Positions 12,901 to 21,246 of a stretch of DNA of 46,807 nt are shown piece by piece. This DNA is from Heterotrichella gracilis (lineage: Eukaryota; Sar; Xanthophyceae; Tribonematales; Xanthonemataceae), in NCBI GenBank assembly GCA_032358255.1, contig JAULBX010026497.1, positions 1 to 46,807 of the forward strand. Reading direction: 5' to 3'. Position 1 is the first letter of the stretch. Each line of letters starts with the position of its first letter. The notes under the pieces were generated by a model. That model searched no databases. It was not told where the DNA came from and saw nothing but the letters and a program-made list of their open reading frames with translations. Position numbers and translations under genes: made by a program.

Positions 12901-15900
12901 TGTCTCACAAGATGTCAGCGCGTGTGCATATGCTGTTGCTCATTAGGTTTTATTGAATGCAATTGAGAAAGTGGATCGCCACCACCATCACCGCCGCGAT
13001 CCCCACCCCACCACCACCCACCCACCTGCAGCTTGTCCGCGCCCTCCCCTTGACTCCCCATGGCCGCAGCAATGTAGCTCAGGGAGGGCGAAGTGGTCAC
13101 CGCAACAGGGAACGCCCCCTCCGAGCTCGCACCAAACTCCCACACAGGCTCCAACCGCACAGTCCTGCATAAGCAGTCAGTTAGTTAGCAAGCAAGAAGT
13201 ACATTTGAGCATTCTAGTTACAACTCCAGATTAGCAAGTCTGGGAATATCTCACCCAGTCAACAAACCAGGCTCCTCTGACACTGGTGCCAGTGTGGCAG
13301 AGGGTGGTTATCACTAGGCGTGCCGCTTACCGCACTGGCATCCTACCAATTTCACCTGCTAATCTGGCTGTAGTGATGGAAAACATGTGCGTAATTCCAT
13401 TGACAGTGATTGATGAGGAAGTTACATATCACCCACTGTAAATCAATCCCCTGGCCTCTGAGGCAACCCCAAGGGCGTACACCAACGGGTGAATTAGTAA
13501 CCATTGAGTGCAGAGATACATGAATTTCAGCAATTGCAAAGCCCGAGCAGCCCCCAGCCTCGCACAAGCGGCAGCAGCAGCTGTACACACCACTGAATAA
13601 CCTTGCCTGATCATATGGCCTCAGGCTTACCTGACCCCATTGGCTGAGAGCAAAACCCTTATGAGGGTAAACACCCCCGTGGTGGTGACCAGCAGCAGGT
13701 GGTCGCCCCCCTTGTGGGGGGGGTGGAGGGAGAGGAGGGTGGCAGCCCCCAGAAGGGGGGTGAGGGGGAGAGTGCCCAGCATGGAGGCGTGGAGGGCGTG
13801 GTGGGAGGAGTGGTGGGGGGACACCTGCCGGGGGTGGGTGGAGTGGGGGTTGGGGTTGGGGAGGTATTGGGGTTGTGCAATGACGCTGCCAATAGCTTGT
13901 AAATAGCCCCTTAACAAACTCTCCATCGTATGCGCAGCACCAGTGCACTTGCCCTCCCGATACCCTACACAGCACACCTGCACCAATGCCAGAAACTCGC
14001 CACTGTAAGCCCCACGCCTTACCCCACCCCACCTGCCAGAGCCAGCAGAGCCCACGACCATAAACCCTATACCAAACCCTGCATACCTGCCAGAACGCCA
14101 GGGAGTCTGCCAACCTCCCCTTGCCCTCGCCAGTCGAGGCCTGTAGCCAGCATCCCAGCAGATGGGTGGTGGCCTTGCCCTCCTGAGACACAGCCAGCTC
14201 GAATATGGACTTGACCTGCGGGAGGGGTGGGAGGGGTTGAACTGCTGCAGCATGCAATCACCCATGCAGCACGCCACCTGCTCATTGGGGTGTGGGGGAC
14301 AGCTGCAGCATGCATTCGACCATGCAACAGGCCGCATTCCCAGTGATAAGACCATAGTGTCTGAGGGCACAAGCATGCCCGGCACTACCCCTCCCGTACA
14401 GACCATGGACCCTAAACCCCACACCACAAGCGTCCTGCGCCATTCCAGCTCACCACCGCCACCCCTTCACCCACCTTGGGGCTGTTGCCAGGCACGTGAG
14501 TTGACAGCACCAGCTGCCCAATCCCCGCGTCCCCTTCCTGCCCCCCCGACTCATGCGCGTGCACCTCAAACAGGTCCAGGCTTGCTGAGCTGGCAGCGGC
14601 GAGCAGCGCGGCATCTGTGGGCAATCCCAGGGAGCACTGCAGCCAGCCCACCGCTGAAAATGGCTCCGAACCCCTCCCGCTGATGTCGCTGGAGATGAAG
14701 GCGAAGGGTTTCAGCTGGCCCGGCTCCCACAGCACCACCAGGCCTGTGCGATCCAAGGTTAGTTAGTTGCAATCCCTGGTTGATCCCATGCAATCCATGA
14801 ATTTGTGAATGTTCATTGTAGTGCATGCCAGCCAGCTGGCTCAGCTCCCACATGCCAGGCCTGTAAGAATCATGAAATAGTCGCTTGCAATCCATACACG
14901 ATTAAATGCGATCCATAGTTTGGGCTGGCCCGGTCCGTGAGCACACTCATTGACGTGCACTGCGCAATGTGCCCTGGCTGAGTGATTTGTTAACAATAAG
15001 TTGTTTACAAGATTGTGATTTTTAAACAGTTTGTGCTGCAAGGCCAAGTCACCCCAGGGTGCTTGGGCAGTTCGTGCAAGGGCATTCGAGGGCAGCTGAA
15101 AGCAGCGCCTGGGCTGATAGGAGGCATTGCTTGAGGGCTTCTCACGCGCCTGGTGCACTTCGCCGCCTAGGTAAACCCTCTGCAAGCCGCAGCAGCTCTG
15201 GCTGAGCAGGCAGGCCAAGGGTTATACCAAGACCGTGATATGCAGCAGGCGTTTGACAAGCCGCCATGCACTGCTTTACACCAGCCGCGCCTAATGTCAC
15301 CTGTTTGGTTCAAGGTGCCAGCTACCCCGCTGTGGTGCAGTAGCCTCCCCATGGGCCCCATAGCCGTTTCCTATAACATGACTCCGTAAACCCTATATTG
15401 AACCTATGTGGACCGTAAACTAAGTCAACGCTCAAGTCCCCCCCCCCCCCTGCTGTTACCTGTTCGATCCATGGTAGCAGCCACTCCACTGTGGTGATGG
15501 CAGGCCAGGGCTGCGATTGGTTCCCGGTGGCCAAGCAGGCTGTGACGCGCATTTTGCTGCAAAAGAAAGAATTACAGTAAGATCATGGCAGGCAGAGGGA
15601 ACGTACAAATAATCCACTCCCCCCGCTTGTTTTGTAAGTTGATTACATGTATTCCAGCCGTACAGCCTGATCAGCAGTCAGCCCTGCTTGGCTTGTCCAG
15701 CCAACCCCGTCCTAGTGCAACCACTGCTTGCACCCCTGGCTTACACCATCTCTGCACCGGCAAATGCACACGGAACCCGTGACATTCATGAAACTACACA
15801 AAACTAATTACATTTACCTGGAGCGTGAGGTGGCGTTTCACGATCGGGGCCGAGGGCACGTTATCCATGGGGCTGACCCTGCAGCTGTGCAGCAGCCCCA

Positions 15901-18900
15901 CCCCCGCCTCTGGGTAGCTGACGCTCTGGAAGGTGTGCAGCAGGGGGTGGTGGTCTGCAGGGGCCCAGGTCACCCGGCTGCTCAGGGTGCGGTGGCTGGT
16001 GGACCCCGCCACGTGGCGCGAGATGGAGGGCTGCGTGGAGAAGCCCCACAGCACGGCGCGGGGGGAGGCGCGGGCGCGCGCGTTGCTGGGGGTGGCGTTG
16101 ATCACCACCTGCAAAGTTAATGCATGAATTGCATGAAAATATGGATAATACAGGAAAATATAGCATAGAAAAAGGAAAGATAGCATAGCATAGAAATGAA
16201 AAAGATAACATAGAATAACATATATTGCAATAGGCTGAAGCAGTGCTGACGAGGCCCGTACGTGACTGCACAGCCTGTCCTGGGACACCAAGTGTTTGAG
16301 CCCGAGGAGGTGTCAAACAATTGGACATATTTACCACCTGGAATAGACCGTCCACCATCCACCACCACCAACCACCCTAACCCCCACCCCCACCTGTGCC
16401 AGTCCGTCCACCGCCCACAGCAACATGTGCTGCTTGTTGTCACACGTCTTGGCCAGCACAGTGACCCACTGCACAGCCGAGGTGTGGTCCAGGTGGTGTG
16501 CATCTGCGAGAGACAAGCAATAACCCATTACAATGACATTCACAGTACCCTTTACCGACGCTGCATGGTGTGTGTGCTGGCCAACACGTGCGAGCAAGAG
16601 TTTACTGAAAGGCCTGACCTGAAATCTACAATAGCAAAGGTGTTCACTGGTGGTCCAGGGGTGCACGTGTGCCGGGGACAAGCTTCACCTGCTACTGCCA
16701 TGCAGTTATCATTCCATCCTCCAGGGAGTGTTTGGCAAACCCTGAACCCTAAACCCTAAAGCCATTGGCGGGGACCCAAAGGGTGGAGGTCAAGCTGAAT
16801 GGTGCAGTTGCCGCATGCAGTTTAGGCAACCTTCAACCTTGGCCTTGAGGCGTACCTAAGAATAAAGATCTTATCACAATCAAGAATGGTACCAGACCTG
16901 ACAAGGCACAGCCTGTGCAAATATGCGTGTTGGGACACCACATGCAATACCTAAGCCTTACCCATGACAACGGGTTGGCTCCAGCAGGCTTGGGTGTCCA
17001 CGATTGCCTTCAAATTCAGCTCCAAGGGGGGTTCCACAACCAGAGTCACGCAGAAGCTGGACAGGGGCTGCAGGGGGTGCTTGGGCTGCGGGTGGGTGCT
17101 GAAGGTGGGGGTGGGGACCAGCACCACCTCCACCCACACCCGCACCACTCCATCCGCCGCCACGGTCAGTAGCGCGGGCTTGGTGGTGGGGTGGGTGGTG
17201 GGGGTGTCGGGTGGCTGGGGGAGGCGGGGGCTCCACTGCATCCCCACCACCCCCGCGGGGTGGCGCAGTTGCTCGGCGTGCACCGAGTGGGGGGTGGGGG
17301 TTGGCTGGTGGGGGGTGGGACTGGTGGGGGGTGGAGACGCCACCCCCTCCGGCCACCACACGGTGGCAGATTTGGTCATGGATCGGGAGGAGGCGCATGG
17401 GGCATACACGTCTGCGCCTGCCGCCACTAGATCGTGTGGCTCGGGGATGTGCCCCACCCACACCTGGAAAGGGAAAGGAGGGGGGATTAATTGGGGTGTA
17501 GGGTTTAGCCATGCAATAGGTTAAGGGAAGATAAGGAAACAGGTTTTCACATGGGCGGTAACGCCGAAGCCATCTCCCCGGGGCTCGTTCCCACAGGTTA
17601 CAGGCCATAGGCAATGATTCGGTGCATCAAGGTACCACTAAGGAACTCGAAGCTTTCGTCATTCATAAATGGTGAGACCTGCCAAGACAGATCTGCGTGG
17701 CGCAAAGTGTGCAAGGGCCGCACAGCTGGAAATGCATGCTGACCACCCATCCACCAAAAGTAGCCCAAATGGTTTGTCCCACATGCTATGTCGCCAGCGA
17801 CTGCCCCGCTACGGTATTTGTAGGTCCTGCTAGGGATTTGGAGGGGTCTGCTAGGCTAATGGCCAGGTGCCACATGGCACTCGACCTGCTATCCTTGCAG
17901 AAGGAGTGGCAGAAATTGTTGAAGTTCTAGGGATTTGAGTCAGCAGTTTTAGGGTTTCGCAGCGCACCTGCTGCGCCACCAGCGACTGCCCCGCTAGGGT
18001 ATTGGCAGGGCCCGCTAGGGTACTGGAAGGGTCTGCCAGGTGCCACATGGCAATCGACCCGCTGTCATCGCAGCACAGGAGCCCATCCAAACGCTGCGTG
18101 AACTCCAGCCTGCGGGGTACATGCTCCAGGTGGATGGCACACAATCGATGCCCCGCCTCGCCACCATTCGACAGCTGCATGGCGGGGCCCTCGCCCAGCG
18201 CCGCGGCATCGCGCAATGCCTCAATGAGGGCGGTGGTTGAGAAGATGGCGATGGAGGTGCCGGCGGCTGCGGCCAGGAGGTGGGTAGGACCCCCGCCCCA
18301 GGCGACGGTGTGCACGGGGGGCACCTCCCCTCCCGAGCTCAAGGGGTTGAATCGGAGGGTGGCTGCCACCACCGGCTTGGATTTTTGGGTGGGTTCGCCC
18401 GCCTGCGGGAAGGGTGGTGGTGATGGGTGGTGGGTGCGTGTGGGGAAGGGGGGGAGAGAGTTGTGGGCCCTGTGGGCGTGCGAAATGGGCAATTTGGATC
18501 TGGGGACAAACTCTATATTCTGAGTGGTGTGCATATGGAGGGGATACTTTTGACCCAGCTCAATGAGTTTTGAGTCCGAGCGTGGCTGACACCACACGCT
18601 TGCGAAAGGGTGGTGGGGGTGGGGGGACGTACCATGCCCATGCCAAAGTCTGAGATCACCAGCAGGAGTGTAGATCGAGTAAGACCAACGAACGGTGCGA
18701 ACAGTGCCAGGACCGAGATGCTTGTCGCCGCATGTAGTATATTGACCTCGAATCCGATTGTTTTGCTGCACGTAACTAACTGAGCGAAAGGCCCATGTCG
18801 AGCAGGGTCAAGGGCCAATCTAAATGCATGCTTTGATGAACGGGTTGCAAACAGGTCAACACGAGTGTAACGAGCATACGAAACGACGTGGGTGGGTTTG

Positions 18901-19079
18901 CATGTGCGGTCGAGCCCATGCATGCATACCTTCCAGTACTGCACTACAATGGCTCCCGCCTTGCCACCATAGGCGATGAACTGCACGTCGGGCAGCTCTG
19001 GCGTTGCAAAGCCCTGGATGGCGCTGGTGGGAGGTCCTGCAAACCAGTCCGAGATGCGCAGCTGGCCCACTCCTTGCAT
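941..19079 (-). CDS. RAV1: Rav1/DMXL (rabconnectin-3) WD-repeat protein, RAVE-type V-ATPase assembly factor, 32 exons
   Basis: Large cytosolic scaffold that in yeast and animals promotes assembly of the V1 and Vo sectors of the V-ATPase. The joined exons give 2404 aa. N-terminal WD40-like blades fill residues 1-900; 'HSLLGHREPIAALAC' at about 550 is a typical blade start. The Rav1 helical domain starts near 930 ('LPDYHPSNLKMM') and resumes at 1540-1760 with the family hallmarks 'WRLLGAGFWLTDK', 'DAHDCALLYLAMGKKAVLQ' and 'AAAFFLLGGSLGDAVGVC'. A second WD40 set closes the protein ('AAHPSRPFYLSGGDLSGSLF', 'LVSGGREGGVIVWDL', 'SQDGVVRLYPF'). A Gly-rich repeat block fills 1038-1241. The ATG at 19079 follows an in-frame TAA by 15 nt. 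Length lies between yeast Rav1 (about 1350 aa) and animal DMXL (about 3000 aa). Family assignment is firm; individual exon edges are inferred. Confidence 0.9.
2058..2290. repeat. Degenerate copy of the exon 30 3' part in the next intron
   Basis: 2058-2107 resembles 2238-2290 in the same orientation, with shared blocks such as GCCCCATCA, GCATGTC and TCCATGC. The copy lies in the intron downstream of exon 30 and is strongly diverged. Confidence 0.5.
2530..2652. repeat. Exon 29 donor edge in three copies with telomere-like spacers
   Basis: A 20-bp string (ATTGTGGTGCGTGAGGYGCC) occurs at 2530-2549, 2585-2604 and 2633-2652. The last is the true 3' edge of exon 29 of the Rav1/DMXL gene. Each copy keeps a GT just outside the edge on the minus strand. 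The spacers are CCCTAAA-like tracts. Confidence 0.85.
3065..3091. repeat. Telomere-like tract in an intron
   Basis: Three consecutive (T)TTAGGG-like units lie in the intron between exons 29 and 28 of the Rav1/DMXL gene. This is one of many such intronic tracts in the window. Confidence 0.8.
4425..4910. repeat. Exon 25 3' end in three direct copies about 190 bp apart
   Basis: The true edge is at 4796-4910; copies lie at about 4606-4700 and 4425-4520. Shared blocks include GTCGATG, GGTCTGCAAT, CTGGGAGAGCGA and GTGGCAGTCCCA. The splice donor is damaged in the middle copy (CACAG|TGGGG). The block just outside, CCATCCCC(A)C, is duplicated as well. Confidence 0.8.
5186..5445. repeat. Copy of an exon 24 interior segment in the downstream intron
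   Basis: 5186-5222 resembles 5403-5440 inside exon 24, sharing CCCCTGACATGCC and AGCTTGGGCAC. The copy lies in the exon 24-25 intron in direct orientation. Confidence 0.65.
5757..5776. repeat. (AC)10 microsatellite
   Basis: A dinucleotide run in the intron between exons 23 and 24 of the Rav1/DMXL gene. Confidence 0.95.
5846..6211 (-). other. Exon 23 with polyglycine linker in the Rav1/DMXL protein
   Basis: The exon codes a helical stretch (about residues 1806-1860), then 'LMDGGGGGGGGGGGVG' near plus positions 5955-6000, then a Val-rich strand. The polyglycine is encoded by a GGT/GGC/GGG-rich low-complexity tract. The length of this tract may vary between strains. Confidence 0.7.
6605..6788. 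repeat. Exon 22 5' end with acceptor, duplicated
   Basis: 6733-6788 repeats 6605-6675 in direct orientation (GGAGGGGGGC.GAAGGGAGGCCAC, then TCTG.AGGGCCTC.GC, then CCTGCG or CCTGCAA). The acceptor is kept, so the intron holds a second candidate 3' splice site upstream of exon 22. Confidence 0.8.
6905..7190. repeat. Exon 21 interior segment with two intronic copies
   Basis: The string TATCTCCCCTTGGAG occurs inside exon 21 near 7168 and in the downstream intron near 6919 and 6948. The leading TCGCG(C/T)A and GCAACT(C/T)ATCGCG contexts match too. The two intronic copies are only about 30 bp apart. Confidence 0.8.
7383..7705. repeat. Exon 20 3' end with donor, duplicated
   Basis: 7383-7446 copies 7633-7705 directly. 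On the minus strand both copies read toward 'FF.LGG(S)(L/M)G(D/N)A(V/M)GVCR' and both end at a GTGGGTGG donor. The copy lies about 254 bp downstream in the intron, so a second usable donor is present. Confidence 0.8.
7990..8345. repeat. Exon 19 3' end triplicated, with donors
   Basis: The true edge starts at 8261; copies occupy 8113-8190 and 7990-8066, and a short remnant lies near 7870-7900. All keep CTGCAACACCGCCTTCTT next to a CCCAC donor complement. The 8113-8190 copy is bounded by CTAAG and GTGGGTGG. It is exactly 78 nt and reads in frame as a second 'VHDCALLHLAMGKKAVLQ' helix. The 7990-8066 copy is 77 nt and therefore out of frame. Confidence 0.85.
8480..8725. repeat. Exon 19 acceptor edge repeated with TTTAGGG filler
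   Basis: The CAGCGGCGG(G/A)TTG(A/G)ACCTGGGG segment is found at the true edge (about 8490-8512), then near 8562-8582 and 8647-8667, with a short remnant near 8713. Between the copies lie GTTTAGGGTTTAGGGTTT tracts at about 8537-8554 and 8622-8642. Confidence 0.85.
9773..10010. repeat. Exon 16 3' end with donor, duplicated
   Basis: 9766-9830 repeats 9943-10010 in direct orientation: CCTCACCTTGAGGGAAAAGG, then GACTCC, TGAGCA and CCAGCCT(A/G)GCCACCTCCC. The donor (AAG|GTGAGG on the minus strand) is intact in both. Confidence 0.85.
10673..11284 (-). repeat. Coding tandem repeat: nine to ten copies of a 19-24 aa Gly-rich unit
   Basis: Exon 15 of the Rav1/DMXL gene is almost entirely a direct repeat with the core 'DSGQ(I/L)DMSAFGMGGGG'. 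Nine copies lie in this exon. A tenth, diverged copy (DSG / MLDMAAFGEGFG) is split across the next intron into exon 16, so the array probably grew by duplication of one ancestral segment at an exon end. Copies differ at a few positions, and two carry an 'FEPPSTS' tail. The block is probably disordered and sits between the N-terminal propeller region and the remaining Rav1 helical region. I know of no function for it. Confidence 0.9.
12070..12295. repeat. Exon 13 5' end with acceptor, duplicated
   Basis: 12240-12295 repeats 12070-12125 (GGTGGCCTCGTGGGAGGTGG, then TCTGTCACCTGG). The upstream copy keeps a CACCAG|GTGACAG acceptor but meets an in-frame TGA within about 18 codons, so using it would truncate the protein. 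Confidence 0.85.
14710..14867. repeat. Exon 8 acceptor edge, degenerate copy
   Basis: 14827-14867 resembles 14710-14750, sharing CAGCTGGC, GGCTC(A)GCTCCCACA and CCAGGCCTGT. It lies upstream of exon 8 in the intron. A nearby segment repeats TGCAATCC(A/C)T several times. Confidence 0.6.
15298..15505. repeat. Exon 7 3' end, degenerate copy
   Basis: 15298-15345 resembles 15457-15505. On the minus strand the copy reads 'LHHSGVAGTLNQTG' against 'CHHHSGVAATMDRTG' in the exon, and both are followed by a GT. Confidence 0.7.
17783..18065. repeat. Exon 3 3' end, degenerate copy in intron
   Basis: 17789-17897 resembles 17975-18065: CCAGCGACTGCCCCGCTA, then GGGTCTGC, AGGTGCCACATGGCA and TCGACC(C/T)GCT. 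The copy is direct and has accumulated indels. Confidence 0.8.
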
Positions 19080-19823
19080 GGCGAACTGCCCTTAGGTTCC
19101 GGTCATAGTGTCACTCCTCCAAATGCAGGCATGGGACCATGGCCTCGGTCACTGTGCAAGCTTCCGAGCAAACCGTGTCACCTAGGCACGTCGAAGACGG
19201 ACGTGACCGATGTGCAGGTTTGCTGATTGAATGCGAATTGCACCTTAGCCAAAGGCGTAGCTCCCACTCATAGAGGCCAACGGCACGGCACTGTTTAGGG
19301 TGCCCCGTTTGGTAAGGAAGTGCTTGGTACACACAGCAGCCCACTGGGCGTGGATGCTTGAATTGTAAACCTCACTTTGCGGTGTTGCGTCCCTGTTGGG
19401 GAGGAAGAAACAGGTTGTTGCACTGCAAGCTGTTGTGGATATCACGGCAGAATGGTCTCTTGGGGCTGGAATCGCACAGCCGGGAAGGACCCGAGTGCAA
19501 GGTGGAATATAACACAAGGAACTCATCGCCCACTGGGGGGTCACCTTGGCTCAAGGTTTTGAGCCTTGGCAAGCAGTTCAAAAAGAGGGCGGAATTCCAG
19601 CACAAGTCTAAACGTGGATTGAAACCTCTCTAAGAGCTTTCTCCACTTTCCAAGCTGACCCTGTCCCCAAGGAATTGGACCATAACAGTGACAGTCACTG
19701 TGACGATGCAGACCGGCATGAGTTCTATAACATTCATCATCAGCGGGAGCTGCCAGTTGCAACCACAACAGGGGGGAGGCAGCGCTGCCAGCACTTCCGA
19801 GATAATAAATGTTCCGGGAACAA

Positions 19824-19913
19824 CACTGTATCGATGGCGCCCTTGAGAGCATCATTGGTGTGCAAGGTCACTGTATCGATGGCGCCCTTGAAAGCATCAT
19901 CGGTGTGCAAGGT
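19824..19913. repeat. 45-bp direct tandem repeat, two copies
   Basis: Units lie at 19824-19868 and 19869-19913 with few differences. The unit is a multiple of three and reads on the minus strand as 'HT(D/N)DA(F/L)KGAIDTV'. No gene could be built around it. Confidence 0.85.
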
Positions 19914-20688
19914 CAGCTTCACAGACAAGTTGCAGGCTGCACAATGAGCAAAGTAGATGGGTAAAGTTACACTCACGTTAAACAAAGTGGAGAGGCAAAC
20001 CACAAATCCCGGAGTAATAGTGGTGTGAATAGCAGCAGGCTTTGAACACATCAGCAGGTGCGTTCAAAACAGCTTAGTGGTGTGCCGACATCAACTCAAA
20101 TACAGACCATAATACACCGCCCGCTCTGGCCCACCATGCACGCCAGCTGCTCTATCAATAACTCTGCAAAATATTGGGCATGGGTTCAAACTACGAACAA
20201 AAGAAAGATGAAAAACCAACGTTTGACAATGCCGGCACGCAGCGGGAAAAGTCCTTCCTCTGTGGTGTAATAACCTCACGGCAACTCAGCAACTGCATAG
20301 TTGCTGTATGGGCAAAAAAGAGAGGCGGCTTGTTGGCAGTGACAAGCACACCCTAGGCAGGCCTTTGGCACCAGGACCACTGTTTAGGGTGGAGGAAACC
20401 CTAAACCCTAACAATCAAGGGTACACACTACCACTGAGGGGGCGCGCATACTGCGCTATTCATTTATTTGGACAGTGGTTGCTATAAAAACTGCTTCACG
20501 CACCAGAAGTCTACTCCTAGGCATCAAGCCAGGCAGAACCACCCACCTATGGGTTTAGGGTTTGGGGTACCGCTGCGGGATGAACCCAGCCATGCACAAG
20601 GGAAGCTGACAGGGTGCACGGCTGCAAGCCTCAGGCGTTCATAGGTAGGGTGGTGAAGGCAACAGGTGCGATTAGAAAACGCAAGCAG

Positions 20689-20813
20689 ACCCTAAAGGGT
20701 TGATTGTGCGCAAGCGTAGACACCCTTGAGAACAAGCGCATGCAGACCCTAGAGGGTTTATGCATGCAAGCTCATACTTCGAAAATCACGTATGCAAACC
20801 CTAGAGGGTTTAT
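20689..20813. repeat. Three-fold repeat with telomere-like inverted core
   Basis: ACCCTARAGGGTT occurs near 20689, 20743 and 20799, each preceded by GCA(G/A)-type sequence. The core pairs CCCTA with AGGG head to head. It lies in the presumed HAC 3' flank. Confidence 0.75.
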
Positions 20814-21246
20814 GACACGCATGCTTGCACACCCGCCTACACAATTGATGCTAACAGAGACTCCGGCTGCCCGCGTCCTAGCAGCAGGCAGCCGCGCTCT
20901 TGAAAATAGATCAGCAAATTACCGGCTGCAAGAAATCCACTGGAAAAGCCCGCCCAGCCCAGGGCGGGCCAAAAATAATAACTGCAAAACGATTGCATCC
21001 CAGGCTCCCCCCATATGGAAGAACAAAGCTCCTGGCAAGGCCTCGCCTCCAGATTCCCAAAAGAAAAACACACAAACCCCGCCGGCTCGCGGGCCGACCC
21101 CCACCCCCACCAGCCCGCCACCCTCGCTCAGTAGACCCAGAGCTTCAGCACGCTGCGGCGCTGGTGGCGAGGCATTGCCAGATGGCGCTGCTGGAGATGC
21201 TGCAGCTCGCACAACCCCACAGCAGCAACAGCGGACACTGCTGCGC

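Larger units (their letters stand above)
941..19079 (-). other. Exon map of the Rav1/DMXL gene
   Basis: Coding exons in transcript order: 18930-19079, 18633-18779, 17968-18402, 16962-17463, 16394-16503, 15818-16108, 15460-15556, 14475-14743, 14087-14215, 13631-13824, 13026-13164, 12505-12795, 11920-12116, 11557-11717, 10673-11284, 9950-10422, 9375-9570, 8793-9031, 8261-8506, 7637-7821, 7088-7249, 6479-6668, 5846-6211, 5336-5518, 4796-4990, 4098-4224, 3560-3766, 3139-3224, 2633-2788, 2233-2344, 1615-1836, 941-1086. All are GT-AG and phases agree at every junction; the total is 7215 nt including TAG at 941-943. Donors are mostly of the form CAG|GTGGGT and acceptors TGCAG|G. The least certain edges are those of exons 2, 10, 17 and 18 (18633-18779, 13631-13824, 9375-9570, 8793-9031). 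Confidence 0.75.
19080..21246. other. Spacer between the HAC 3' end and the Rav1/DMXL start
   Basis: No supported gene. It should hold the HAC 3' UTR (near 21 kb) and the Rav1/DMXL promoter and 5' UTR (near 19 kb). It contains a 45-bp tandem repeat, telomere-like tracts near 20391-20412 and 20550-20565, and a three-fold CCCTAGAGGG repeat. Short minus-strand ORFs near 19.7-20.0 kb have no recognisable homology. Confidence 0.6.

Noticed and set aside
13640..13906. Several plus-strand Gly/Val-rich ORFs opposite exon 10 of the Rav1/DMXL gene
   Set aside because: They mirror a Pro/His-rich minus-strand exon with matching splice phases and show no homology.
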